DNA of 64,000 bases from Xanthomonas hortorum (GTDB taxonomy: Bacteria; Pseudomonadota; Gammaproteobacteria; Xanthomonadales; Xanthomonadaceae), in the NCBI RefSeq assembly GCF_024339125.1, contig NZ_CP101417.1, positions 1-64,000 on the forward strand, given 5' to 3'. Within the stretch, counting starts at the first letter, position 1. The number at the start of each line of letters is the position of its first letter. This document shows positions 52,262-61,293 of the stretch, one piece after another. The notes beneath the pieces were generated by a model, which was not told the DNA's origin, did not search any database, and saw only the letters and a program-made list of their open reading frames with translations. The position numbers and the translations under genes are program-made.

Positions 52262-55198
52262 TCAGAAGCGCAGACGCAAACCCGCGTAATAACGACGCTC
52301 GAAGATGTTCTGGTCGTAGTAGTGATTGGTCCACTGCGCGTACCGGCGTTCGCTTTCGCCGGTGAGGTTGGTGGCCTGTGCGTAAAGCGTCAGGTGGTCG
52401 TTGACGTCGTAGCTCAAGGACGCATCGAGATAGCCCACATCGTCGTTCCAGATCGCCAGCTCATCGCCCCAGGCCCCGCTGTTGACTTGGCTGAAGCGCT
52501 TGCTGCGCCAGTTGTAGGCCACGCGTGCCTGCAGCTTGTCCTTCTGGTACCACAGCACCGCATTGGCCTGATGCTTGGAGTTATCGCCGATCGGCAGCGT
52601 GTTGCCGTCGATATCGGTGTTGTCGGTGTCGGCATCGGAGAAGGTGTAGTTGATGTTGGTGCCGAAGCCGCTGAGCCAGCCGGGCAGGAAATCGAACGCC
52701 TGTTGGTAGCCGATTTCGAAACCCTTGATCTTGCCGCCACCGCCGTTGACGATGCGCTCGACCGTGCCGCCCTGACGCACCACGCCATCGGCGTCAGGCA
52801 ACAGTTCGATATTGGTCACGGTGGTGGGAAACGACTTCACATCGATCAGGAACGCACCCACGCTGATCAACGAGGCATCGGCGAAATACCATTCCCACGA
52901 GGCGTTGTAGTTGGTGGCGCGATACGGATCGAGATCCGGATTGCCGGAGCGGCCGTTGAGGAACAGCACTGCATCCGAGGGCAACGACGGATTACGCGGC
53001 GGTGTGCCGTTGACCGCATAGAAGCTCACCAGGCCGCGACCGAGATCGGGCAGATCCTGGCGCGCCACCGCCTTGTTGTAGGCAAAGCGTAGCTTCTGCG
53101 CGTCGGTGATATCCAGCGACAGATTGGCGGTGGGCAGCACGTCGGTGTATTGGCGGTTCAATCGATTGGTACCGATCGCCGGGCTGACACCGTTCCATTC
53201 GACATTGCCGATAAACACATTGCCGCTGCTCAGATACTGATCGATCGCCAGCTTGGTCTGCACGATGCGGGCGCCGATGTTCGCCGTCCACGGCACTGCA
53301 CTGCCGGTGCCGCCTTCCAGATTCGCCAGAAAGTATGCCGCGGTGCTCTTTTCGGTGACCTTGTACGAATCGGCGGCCTGCTGGTACGCCACATTGCCCG
53401 GGTACAGGCTGTTGAGATAGCCCACCGGGTCCTTCATGACCTGCGGGTTGATCGCCGGCAGGCCCTGGCTGCCCAGGCCGGTGACTTTGAGCGGATCGAA
53501 GTCGTTGAAGTACGCCCAGTAACCGGGGATCGAATTGAACGGTAGCAGGCGCGCCTCGGAGACACCGCTGCAGGTATCCACGATCAGCGGATCCTTGAAG
53601 TAATACAGCGAGCGGTTCGGGTCTGCACAACTGCTCGACACCGGCGACAGGTAGCGATAGGTATCCAGCTTGACCTCGCGCTCCCCGTAACGGATGCCGA
53701 ACTGGAAACCGCGCACCACGCCCTCATCGAACTCGAAGGTACCGTCGGCGCGGAACGCATCCATCGTCGCTTCGATCTTGTTGCCCTGCGCCCAGGTGGA
53801 CATCAGCTGCCAGTTGTCCGGGTTGGACACATCGGTGCCGAGGTTGACCGCCGGATAGGTGCCACGGAAATCCACCGAGGCATCCACCGTTGGCAAGCCA
53901 TTGGCGTTTGCCCATTGCGTCACGCCACCGGCGCGGGTGATCTGGTCGCCGCGCGTCACCACCGCATCGGCGCGCGCTTCGTCATAGGTGCGCTCGGCAT
54001 CGCCGTGCACCCAACGGAACGACGCGCGAAACGGGCCGCCATCGTCGAAGCGGAGTTCCAGATTGGTGTTCAACGCATTCGAATCGGCCACACCGGCCAT
54101 GGAATGCGCTTGAAAGCGGTTGTAGCGGAACTGGCCATATTCGAGCACGCCATTGGGATCGACCACCGATCCCGGCTGCAGCTGATTGGTTGCCCAGCCG
54201 GTATGCAGCTGCGCGGCCACCGAGGTGTCCTGGTCTTCGAGCTTGGTGTAGGCCGCATCGGCCAGCACCGTCCACGACTCGTTGATGTTGAACTGGAACG
54301 AGCCGTTGATGCCGGTGCGCTGGCGATCGGTGCTGCGGTTATCCAGTTCGGTGGCCACCCAGTTGTAGAAATAATCGCGCGGCAGATTGCTCGGGTCGGT
54401 ATTGCTGCCGATGCGTCCGTCGCCGTTGAAATCGAAGCCCACGTTCTGCTCGGTGGATTTCTGCGCGCCGTTGGAATACACGCTGGGGTGCTTGTTTTCC
54501 AGCGTGGCATCCGAATACGACACCGCCAGCAACGCCCCCCAACGCTCGGTGCGGAAGCTGGCCAGGCCCGAGTACAGTTCATTGAGTTCCTGCACGCGAT
54601 CGCCATAGGACCCTTCGGCCTGGCCGCTGAAGGTCCAGCCTTCCGGCAGATCGAACGGGCGGCGCGTCTTCAGCGACACGGTCCCGCTGATGCCGCCATC
54701 CAGATCGGCGGCGGTGGGCGACTTGATCACGTCCACGCCACTGAACAAGGTCGGCGGAATGTCCACGAAGTCCGGCTGCGCACGGCCGATGTTCGGCTGG
54801 CCGTATTGATCGCCGCCGCCGGCGCTCAAGTACAACTCGCCGTTCATGGTGGTCTGCACCTGCGGCATGCCGCGAATATTGAGCTGCGAGCCTTCGCCGG
54901 CCGAGCGCCGGATCTGCACGCCGGGCACGCGCTGCAGCGAATCGGTGATGGTGACGTCGGGCAATTTGCCGATGTCTTCGGCAGAGATCGAATCGATGAT
55001 CTGCGCGGCGGTGCGCTTGTTCTCGATGGCCTCGGCCTGCGCGCCGCGCACGCCCTTGACCATGACCTTGTCCAGTTCGGTGACGCCAGGAGTGGTGCTG
55101 GCGTCCTGCGCGTTGACGCTGCCGGCAAGCAAGGTGAGCGCCGCCGCGAGTGCGGCAGCCAATGGGGTGTGACGGGTATTCGCATGCAGCTTGTTCAT
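52262..55198 (-). CDS. TonB-dependent receptor (carbohydrate type)
   Basis: 978 residues from the ATG at 55198 (GGGAGGGGACC upstream). Signal peptide (NARHTPLA-type, AALTLLAGSVNAQ), then a plug with the NKRTAAQIIDSISAEDIGKL and DVTITDSLQRVPGVQI segments and TMNGELYLSAGG, and a 22-strand barrel ending in aromatic YYAGLRLRF. An outer-membrane transporter driven by TonB for oligosaccharides. Upstream of it are three tandem hairpins. Confidence 0.93.
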   Translation of the reverse strand: MNKLHANTRHTPLAAALAAALTLLAGSVNAQDASTTPGVTELDKVMVKGVRGAQAEAIENKRTAAQIIDSISAEDIGKLPDVTITDSLQRVPGVQIRRSAGEGSQLNIRGMPQVQTTMNGELYLSAGGGDQYGQPNIGRAQPDFVDIPPTLFSGVDVIKSPTAADLDGGISGTVSLKTRRPFDLPEGWTFSGQAEGSYGDRVQELNELYSGLASFRTERWGALLAVSYSDATLENKHPSVYSNGAQKSTEQNVGFDFNGDGRIGSNTDPSNLPRDYFYNWVATELDNRSTDRQRTGINGSFQFNINESWTVLADAAYTKLEDQDTSVAAQLHTGWATNQLQPGSVVDPNGVLEYGQFRYNRFQAHSMAGVADSNALNTNLELRFDDGGPFRASFRWVHGDAERTYDEARADAVVTRGDQITRAGGVTQWANANGLPTVDASVDFRGTYPAVNLGTDVSNPDNWQLMSTWAQGNKIEATMDAFRADGTFEFDEGVVRGFQFGIRYGEREVKLDTYRYLSPVSSSCADPNRSLYYFKDPLIVDTCSGVSEARLLPFNSIPGYWAYFNDFDPLKVTGLGSQGLPAINPQVMKDPVGYLNSLYPGNVAYQQAADSYKVTEKSTAAYFLANLEGGTGSAVPWTANIGARIVQTKLAIDQYLSSGNVFIGNVEWNGVSPAIGTNRLNRQYTDVLPTANLSLDITDAQKLRFAYNKAVARQDLPDLGRGLVSFYAVNGTPPRNPSLPSDAVLFLNGRSGNPDLDPYRATNYNASWEWYFADASLISVGAFLIDVKSFPTTVTNIELLPDADGVVRQGGTVERIVNGGGGKIKGFEIGYQQAFDFLPGWLSGFGTNINYTFSDADTDNTDIDGNTLPIGDNSKHQANAVLWYQKDKLQARVAYNWRSKRFSQVNSGAWGDELAIWNDDVGYLDASLSYDVNDHLTLYAQATNLTGESERRYAQWTNHYYDQNIFERRYYAGLRLRF

Positions 55199-55242
55199 GG
55201 TCCCCTCCCAGGGATGACGACAATCCACGACCGTTTCGAATG

Positions 55243-55320
55243 GCATTGCAGGCACGGCAATGCGGTATTGGCTGACGTGCGATCGGCACGTCAGTACGAG
55301 CGCCGTGCAAGGCACGGCGC
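55243..55320. repeat. Three tandem hairpins between GH2 and receptor genes
   Basis: GCATTGC-N7-GCAATGC (55243-55263), CTGACGTGC-GATCG-GCACGTCAG (55272-55294) and GCGCCGTGC-AAG-GCACGGCGC (55300-55320), all perfect. They lie in the 140-base gap between the stop of GH2 and the start of the receptor, both on the minus strand. They could end or stabilise the GH2 message, or hold a regulator site. Confidence 0.65.
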
Positions 55321-55338
55321 GGCAACTTGCTGGCACCG

Positions 55339-58300
55339 CTACGGAAGCCCGTTGGCAGCACCTGTTGATGGTTCGACATTCCAGCCGCGCACTTGCAACT
55401 TGGCGTTGCGCAAGCTCGCCGCAGACGGGCCGCGAATCTCGATCTCGCGCTGCTCGCCCGGCACCAGACTCAGATAGTTGTCGCTGTAATACGCCGGCAG
55501 GATGCGCTGGCCTTGCGCATCCACCAGGGTCAGCTTGGTGTTGAGCGCAACCTGCTGCGATGCATTGCGCACCGTGGCGCGCAGCACCGGCTCCGCACCG
55601 TCCTGCAACTGCGTGCTGAGCTGCACCGGCACTGCCGCCAGCGCATCCAGGCCGCGCATGGCAACCGCATCGCGCGCCACCCAATAGAAATTACGCGAGC
55701 GCACGACGGCGTCGCGGTCGAGCAATTGCAAGCGCACAAAGCCAAGCCCATTGGTGTCCTTGAGCAGCGGAGCCAATTGCAGCACCGGTGCCGATACTGC
55801 AACCGCCGCTGCATCGACTGCCTGCTCGCGCTGTTGCAGCAGCTTGCCATCGGCACCGTAGATCTCGGCACGCACACGCAAGCCGCTGACCGGCTCGGCC
55901 GCGTTGTTGACCACCACCACCTCGTGGCCGGGCAGGTTCATCTGTACATGCAGCATCTCCGCTGCGTTGCGCACACCGTAGTAAGCGGCATGCGTATCGT
56001 AGTCGTGGCTGTAGATCTGCCACATATTGCTGGGCCAGGCAGGATGGCTCATCCATAGCAAGCGCCCGCTGTTCTTGCTCCACAGCTGCGCGTTGAAACC
56101 CTCGAAGATCGCGCGGTGGGTGTCGTAATTGAGCAGCTGCGCCTTGCGCTCGAAATCGGCCAGGCTGGTCGGCGCGCCGAGCTTGTCGGTGAGCGTGCGC
56201 ATGAAGCTGCCGGTGTCGCCATTACCGGACTGGTGCCAGTCGTGGTACGCCCAGGTATCACCGATCGGCCACTGATCCTGCACGGCAGGTACCGAGGCCT
56301 TGAACGACTCCAGCGTGGAGAACGAAGGCGTGCCCACTTCCACCGAAAAACCTTGCGCCAGCTTGTTGAAGTACGCGACCGGCTCGCGGTAGTTGTACGG
56401 CCCGCTGACCTGCAGATTGATCTCGTTGGAACTGCCGGTGTACCAGCGTGTGCCATCGAGTTCGGCAACCAGTGTGTCCAGGCCTTCGTTGAGGATGGGA
56501 GCCGGCACGCCTTCGTTACGCCCGAACCACAGCACGATGGAAGGATGATTGCGGAAGCGCTTGATCACCTCGGCGGCATTGTCCAGAAACAGCGCCGCGT
56601 CGGCCGGCTCGAGGTTGTAGTTCTGGGTGGACTGCCAGAAGTCGTTGAACACCAACATGCCGTATTCGTCGGCCAACTCGAAGAAGCTGGCTTCGGTGTT
56701 CTGCCCCACCCAGTTACGCACCACATTGAAATGCGCATCGCGCTGCAGACGGAAGTACGGCTCCAGCCGTTCGCGCGAGACCCGCTTGCGCCAATCGTCC
56801 ATGCCCCAGTTGCCGCCCTTCACCGCAATGCGCACACCATTGATGCGCAGTGCCAGATGCGGGGCCAGACTGGTGTCGTCGAGTTGCTGCACGGCGGGCG
56901 AAGACAACGCGCCGGGATATAGCGACTGTGCATTGCCACCGGGCACCGGGCGAATCGCGGCATGACGCACGTCGATAATGCGCTCGCCACGTTGCCGCGC
57001 CTGATTGAGATCCACCAGCACGCGGCGTAGCGCGCCATCGTCGTCGAACAACGATAGTTCGTAGGTCACCTGACGAATGCCAAAGCGCAGCTGCTGCGCG
57101 TCCGAGCGCGTGCCGGCGATATCGAAACCGACCTGCAAGGTATACAGCGCAGGCTCGCCATAGCCGTTGGGCCACCACAGGCGCGGATTGGCGATGATCA
57201 ACTGCGGCGTATCGGCAGCGGTGAGCTTGAGCGTGCTGCCACCGGCCGGCACGGTGACCTCGCGCTGGATGCGCACATCGCCGAAGGCCAGCTGCAGGGT
57301 GCCCTGCACTGCTGCTTTGGTGTCGTTGCGCAGTGGCACGCTGACCTCGAGTTCCGCGCGGTGGTGATCCGGTGCCAGCCGCGCGGTGACCACTTGCGTA
57401 TCACCGAGCGCCACGGGACCTGTTGCATGCAACTGCACGTCTTGCCACAGACCGGCATTGCGATCGCGCACCGTCGGAATCCAGTCCCAGCCTTCGCTGG
57501 CGATAAAGGTCGGCCCGTCCAGCGCCTGCATACCGCCATTTTCGCCGACGCCCGCCGTCATCGATTGTTCGTGTGCGATACCCGGATGCGGCGGCGGCGA
57601 CACGCGCACTGCAATGACATTCCTGCCCGGCTTGAGCTGCTTGCTGACATCGAAGCGGCCGCGCGCGAATGCGCCCCGGGTGCGCCCGACCTGAGTGCCG
57701 TTGACCCAGATCTCGCCGGCATAGTTGATGCCGTTGAACAGCAGTTCCAGCCGCCTGCCTTGCAGTGCCGCAGGCACATCGAAACTGCTGCGATACCACC
57801 AATCCTGCCGGCTCAACGATTCGGGAATCGCCATGTTGTTGAGGCCGATATCCGGATCCGGATACACGCCGCGATCCACCAGCGTGGTGAGCACCGTCCC
57901 CGGCACGGTCGCGGCGCGCCACGTGGTCTTGCCCGCTGCGTAATCGCTGCGCGACAGCGTTGCACCGGTGGCTTGACCAAGGTCCGGTGCCGCAGCCAAC
58001 TGCCATGCCCCGACCCGCCATGACGCGGCATCCAGCGGCTGCAGCGCCGGTGCGTTCGGCACTGGCTTGGCAACCGGCGTCGAGAAGGCCGCCGCGCTGC
58101 GTGGCAAGGTCGCCGCAGGCTGCGGCGCAAGCTGCCCAGCCATCTGCTTGACCTGCACACGCCAGCCAGGCGACGCATCTTCAAAGCGCTGCAACGCAGG
58201 ATCCGGCGCCTGCGTTGCAAGCCGCGCGATGGCTGCCGCATCCAGTGCACCCGCATGCGCGGTAAAGCCCGCGATCTCCCCACCGAAGTGGTGCGTATAC

Positions 58301-58806
58301 GCAGCCGGTTGCTGACGCGGGCCGAATACCAATGTTGGCGCAACCGCGAGCTTCTGCACCTTGCCGCTGGCAACCTCACGGCCCTTGGCATACAGCGTCA
58401 GACGCGTGCCTTGTGCGACTGCGGCGACGTATGTCCACGTCCCTGCGTGCAGTGTCTGCTTGCTGCGCAGCACGTTGTCGCCACCCTGCACAAAGCCGAG
58501 CTTGCCGTCGTCGACAACAAAATAACGGCCAGTGCCTTGCGGATCGCCCACACCGGCGATCAACGCAGGGCCTGTCGTTGCGCTGGATAGGCGCACCCAA
58601 CCGGACACGCTCCAATCGGCGTTGGCGGCAAGCAACGGCGTATCGGCGGCGAGCTTCTTGGTCAGCCCCACCCCGCCCGCAAGCACGCGCACATCGTAAG
58701 GACCCGGCGGATCATCGGCAGGTGCAGCCTCCACTGCAGTCCAACCGATGCAACCACACAACAACCACAGCGCTCCACGGCGGAACGCCTTGCGAACCAT
58801 CAGCAT
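55339..58806 (-). CDS. GH2-family exo-glycosidase (beta-mannosidase/glucosaminidase-like) with LamG domain
   Basis: 1155 residues from the ATG at 58806 (GAGAGG upstream). Exported (RRGALWLLCGCIGWTAVEA). A LamG/concanavalin-like domain (ADWSVSGWVRLSS, about 60-215) precedes the GH2 sandwich, Ig and barrel domains; LFNGINYAGEIWVNGTQVGR and NLEPADAALF are typical. The acid/base lies in SIVLWFGRNEGVP and the nucleophile probably in GFSVEVGTPSFSTLESF, as in exo-beta-glucosaminidases and mannosylglycoprotein endo-beta-mannosidase. It probably trims N-glycans or mannans that reach the receptor. Same strand and direction as the receptor. Confidence 0.85.
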   Translation of the reverse strand: MLMVRKAFRRGALWLLCGCIGWTAVEAAPADDPPGPYDVRVLAGGVGLTKKLAADTPLLAANADWSVSGWVRLSSATTGPALIAGVGDPQGTGRYFVVDDGKLGFVQGGDNVLRSKQTLHAGTWTYVAAVAQGTRLTLYAKGREVASGKVQKLAVAPTLVFGPRQQPAAYTHHFGGEIAGFTAHAGALDAAAIARLATQAPDPALQRFEDASPGWRVQVKQMAGQLAPQPAATLPRSAAAFSTPVAKPVPNAPALQPLDAASWRVGAWQLAAAPDLGQATGATLSRSDYAAGKTTWRAATVPGTVLTTLVDRGVYPDPDIGLNNMAIPESLSRQDWWYRSSFDVPAALQGRRLELLFNGINYAGEIWVNGTQVGRTRGAFARGRFDVSKQLKPGRNVIAVRVSPPPHPGIAHEQSMTAGVGENGGMQALDGPTFIASEGWDWIPTVRDRNAGLWQDVQLHATGPVALGDTQVVTARLAPDHHRAELEVSVPLRNDTKAAVQGTLQLAFGDVRIQREVTVPAGGSTLKLTAADTPQLIIANPRLWWPNGYGEPALYTLQVGFDIAGTRSDAQQLRFGIRQVTYELSLFDDDGALRRVLVDLNQARQRGERIIDVRHAAIRPVPGGNAQSLYPGALSSPAVQQLDDTSLAPHLALRINGVRIAVKGGNWGMDDWRKRVSRERLEPYFRLQRDAHFNVVRNWVGQNTEASFFELADEYGMLVFNDFWQSTQNYNLEPADAALFLDNAAEVIKRFRNHPSIVLWFGRNEGVPAPILNEGLDTLVAELDGTRWYTGSSNEINLQVSGPYNYREPVAYFNKLAQGFSVEVGTPSFSTLESFKASVPAVQDQWPIGDTWAYHDWHQSGNGDTGSFMRTLTDKLGAPTSLADFERKAQLLNYDTHRAIFEGFNAQLWSKNSGRLLWMSHPAWPSNMWQIYSHDYDTHAAYYGVRNAAEMLHVQMNLPGHEVVVVNNAAEPVSGLRVRAEIYGADGKLLQQREQAVDAAAVAVSAPVLQLAPLLKDTNGLGFVRLQLLDRDAVVRSRNFYWVARDAVAMRGLDALAAVPVQLSTQLQDGAEPVLRATVRNASQQVALNTKLTLVDAQGQRILPAYYSDNYLSLVPGEQREIEIRGPSAASLRNAKLQVRGWNVEPSTGAANGLP

Positions 58807-58951
58807 TAGAGGCCTCTCCCAAGCTCTACTGCCAAACAACGGTGCACATCGCCGGACGCAAACAACAAGACGACTCGCAACTGTCTTGTCGCTTTGCTTT
58901 CAAGTGATGCCGCCCGTGGCTGCCGCCCCTGTTTCAGCGGCCATGGTGCGA

Positions 58952-58963
58952 GGTAACGTTACC
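58952..58963. promoter_or_regulatory. Candidate LacI-family operator
   Basis: GGTAACGTTACC, a perfect palindrome with the central CG usual for LacI-family operators, in the gap between the divergent GH2 and GH97 genes, 146 bases from the former and 62 from the latter. The LacI regulator at 50972 is the likely ligand-controlled partner. Confidence 0.65.
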
Positions 58964-59025
58964 CCAGGTAGATACCGACAACAACCTTTCTGCGTTAGGG
59001 TTGGCGCTCCCAGGAGGAGGGACTC

Positions 59026-60990
59026 ATGCGAAACCTGATCCAGTCCGCATTACCGGCGGCATGCGCGTTGCTGTGCGTAATCGCGCTGCCTGCAGCTGCG
59101 CAGCGTTTGCAGGTGCAATCGCCCGACGCACGTACGCAAGTGGAATTCACCTTACGCGAGGGCGGCATTCCAACCTATCGCGTGCTGTATCGCAACAAAG
59201 TGGTGCTCGACGATGCACCGCTTGGGCTGGATCTGGGCAGGGCCAATACGCTCGGCCGCGATATGACGCTGCAAAGCAGCACCACCGAAACGCATGACAG
59301 CCAGTTCGCCTTGAGCGTGGGCAAGACGCGCCAAGTGCGTGATCACTATCGTCAATTGCGCGTGCAGTTGTCCGATGCGCAACAGCGGCGACTCACCATC
59401 GAGTTGCGTAGCTACGACGATGGCGTAGCACTGCGTTACTTGCTGCCCGACGCAGGTGAAGTGCGCATTCGCAATGAGCTCACCAGCTTTGCATTTCCAA
59501 GCGATTACGCATGCTGGACATTGAATCTCGGTCGCTTCGGCACCAGCCACGAGGGCGAATACGATGCGATCGCCGCCTCGAAGTTGCGCCCGCACAACCT
59601 GCTTGAGTTGCCGCTGGTGTGCCAGACCGATGCGAGCGGCACCACGCTGGCGATTGCCGAGGCCAACCTGCGCGATTATGCCGGCCTGTATCTCACCGGC
59701 CGCGAAGATGGCAGCCTGGGGGTGTCGGCGAAACTATCGCCACGCCTGGACGACCCCAAGCTGGCGGTCGACTTCGATGCCAAAGGCCGCGATTTCGCCA
59801 CGCCATGGCGGGTGATCATGCTCGGCGACAGCCCGGCAAGCCTGATCGACTCAAACCTGATTTCCACACTCAATCCACCGCCTGACTTCGATGCCAGCTG
59901 GGTGCGCGCAGGCAAATCGGCGTGGGATTGGTGGTCCGGCTCGCTGGCCAGCGGTGTGGCGAACCCCGGCATGAATACCGCCACCATCCAGCGCTATATC
60001 GATCACGCGCAGCAATTGAAACTGCAATACATGCTGATCGACGACGGCTGGTATGTCGGCAGCACCGGCGATGGACAGTACAACGTCGACGCCGATATCC
60101 GCAGGCCGGTGGAGCAACTCGACCTGCCCGGCCTGGTGGCCTACGCACGGCAGCGCGATGTCGGGCTGTGGCTGTGGGCGCACTGGCGCGCGCTCGACGC
60201 GCACATGGACGAAGCGCTTGCGTGGTATCAAAAGCTCGGCATCAAGGGCATCAAGGTCGACTTCATGGACCGCGACGATCAGCAGATGGTGGACTTCTAT
60301 CATCGCCTGCTCGCCAAGGCCGCCAAGCACAAATTGCTAGTGGATCTGCATGGTGCCTATCACCCCACCGGCTTGAACCGCACCTATCCCAACTACCTCA
60401 CGCAGGAAGGCGTGCTCGGCGCCGAATACAACAAGTGGACCACGCGCATCACCGCCACGCATAACCTCACGCTGCCGTTTACACGCATGTTGCTCGGGCC
60501 GATGGACTACACACCCGGCGGCTTCCGCAATGTGCGCCCGGCCGACTTCAAGGCGCAGCACATCGCGCCGCAAGTGATGACCACGCGCGCGCAGCAACTG
60601 GCGATGTATGTGGTCTACGAAAGCCCGTTCGCGGTGGTGGCCGATAGCCCGGAGCAATACGAAAACGTGCCGGCAGCGCAGTTCCTGCGCGATGTGCCGG
60701 CAAGCTGGGACGAGACGCGTGCATTGGACGGTGCCATCGGCGAACACATCGCATTGGCGCGGCGCAGCGGCAAGGACTGGTATATGGGCGCGATGACCAA
60801 CGAGCAGGCACGCACGCTGACCTTGCCGTTATCGTTTCTGGGCAAGGGCACCTGGACCGCGACCATCTACGCCGATGGCGAGGCGCCGACAGAAGTGCGC
60901 ATCGACACGCGCAAGCTCACACGTAACGACACGTTGCAGCTTGCGCTGGCTGCAAGCGGCGGCGCTGCAGTGAGGCTGCAAAAAAAGTAA
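59026..60990 (+). CDS. GH97-family alpha-glycosidase (SusB-like)
   Basis: 654 residues, exported (MRNLIQSALPAACALLCVIALPAAAQR). The order LQVQSPDARTQVEFTL, PDFDASWVRAGKSAWDWWSG, YMLIDDGWYVG, GIKVDFMDRDDQQMVDFYH and LVDLHGAYHPTGLNRTYPN, EGVLGAEYNKW is GH97. The Glu in EGVLGAEYN and that in EQYENV are candidate catalytic acids. It is divergent from GH2 across a LacI-type operator. Substrate: alpha-gluco- or galactosides. Confidence 0.92.
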   Translation: MRNLIQSALPAACALLCVIALPAAAQRLQVQSPDARTQVEFTLREGGIPTYRVLYRNKVVLDDAPLGLDLGRANTLGRDMTLQSSTTETHDSQFALSVGKTRQVRDHYRQLRVQLSDAQQRRLTIELRSYDDGVALRYLLPDAGEVRIRNELTSFAFPSDYACWTLNLGRFGTSHEGEYDAIAASKLRPHNLLELPLVCQTDASGTTLAIAEANLRDYAGLYLTGREDGSLGVSAKLSPRLDDPKLAVDFDAKGRDFATPWRVIMLGDSPASLIDSNLISTLNPPPDFDASWVRAGKSAWDWWSGSLASGVANPGMNTATIQRYIDHAQQLKLQYMLIDDGWYVGSTGDGQYNVDADIRRPVEQLDLPGLVAYARQRDVGLWLWAHWRALDAHMDEALAWYQKLGIKGIKVDFMDRDDQQMVDFYHRLLAKAAKHKLLVDLHGAYHPTGLNRTYPNYLTQEGVLGAEYNKWTTRITATHNLTLPFTRMLLGPMDYTPGGFRNVRPADFKAQHIAPQVMTTRAQQLAMYVVYESPFAVVADSPEQYENVPAAQFLRDVPASWDETRALDGAIGEHIALARRSGKDWYMGAMTNEQARTLTLPLSFLGKGTWTATIYADGEAPTEVRIDTRKLTRNDTLQLALAASGGAAVRLQKK

Positions 60991-61018
60991 GAACAGCCAT
61001 GCTTATGGCGGAGTGACC

Positions 61019-61066
61019 GTGCACACCTTTGCGCAGTGGCAATACGCCGTACGCAAGGGTGTGCAT
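61019..61066 (+). terminator. Hairpin after GH97
   Basis: GTGCACACCTTTGCG (61019-61033) pairs with CGCAAGGGTGTGCAT (61052-61066), a 15-base stem with two G-T pairs, 28 bases beyond the GH97 stop. No strong T run, so it may be an RNA stabiliser instead. Confidence 0.5.
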
Positions 61067-61293
61067 GACCATCGACATGGCATCCGCTTAGCGCATTGCG
61101 CTTGGCGTGTGCCTGATGTCACGCAATGCGTGTTTGCCGATATATTCCCTTTTTAGACAGTTAGGATGCGCACGCCTTCAACGCAGGCATGCGCCACCGA
61201 ACGAACCTCGGGACGCAACTGCGTACCGAGAGCACTGTGCTGCATGGTGCGCCACGTGCAGGCAGTTTCGTTCCGGCGTCAGGGGAAACACAC

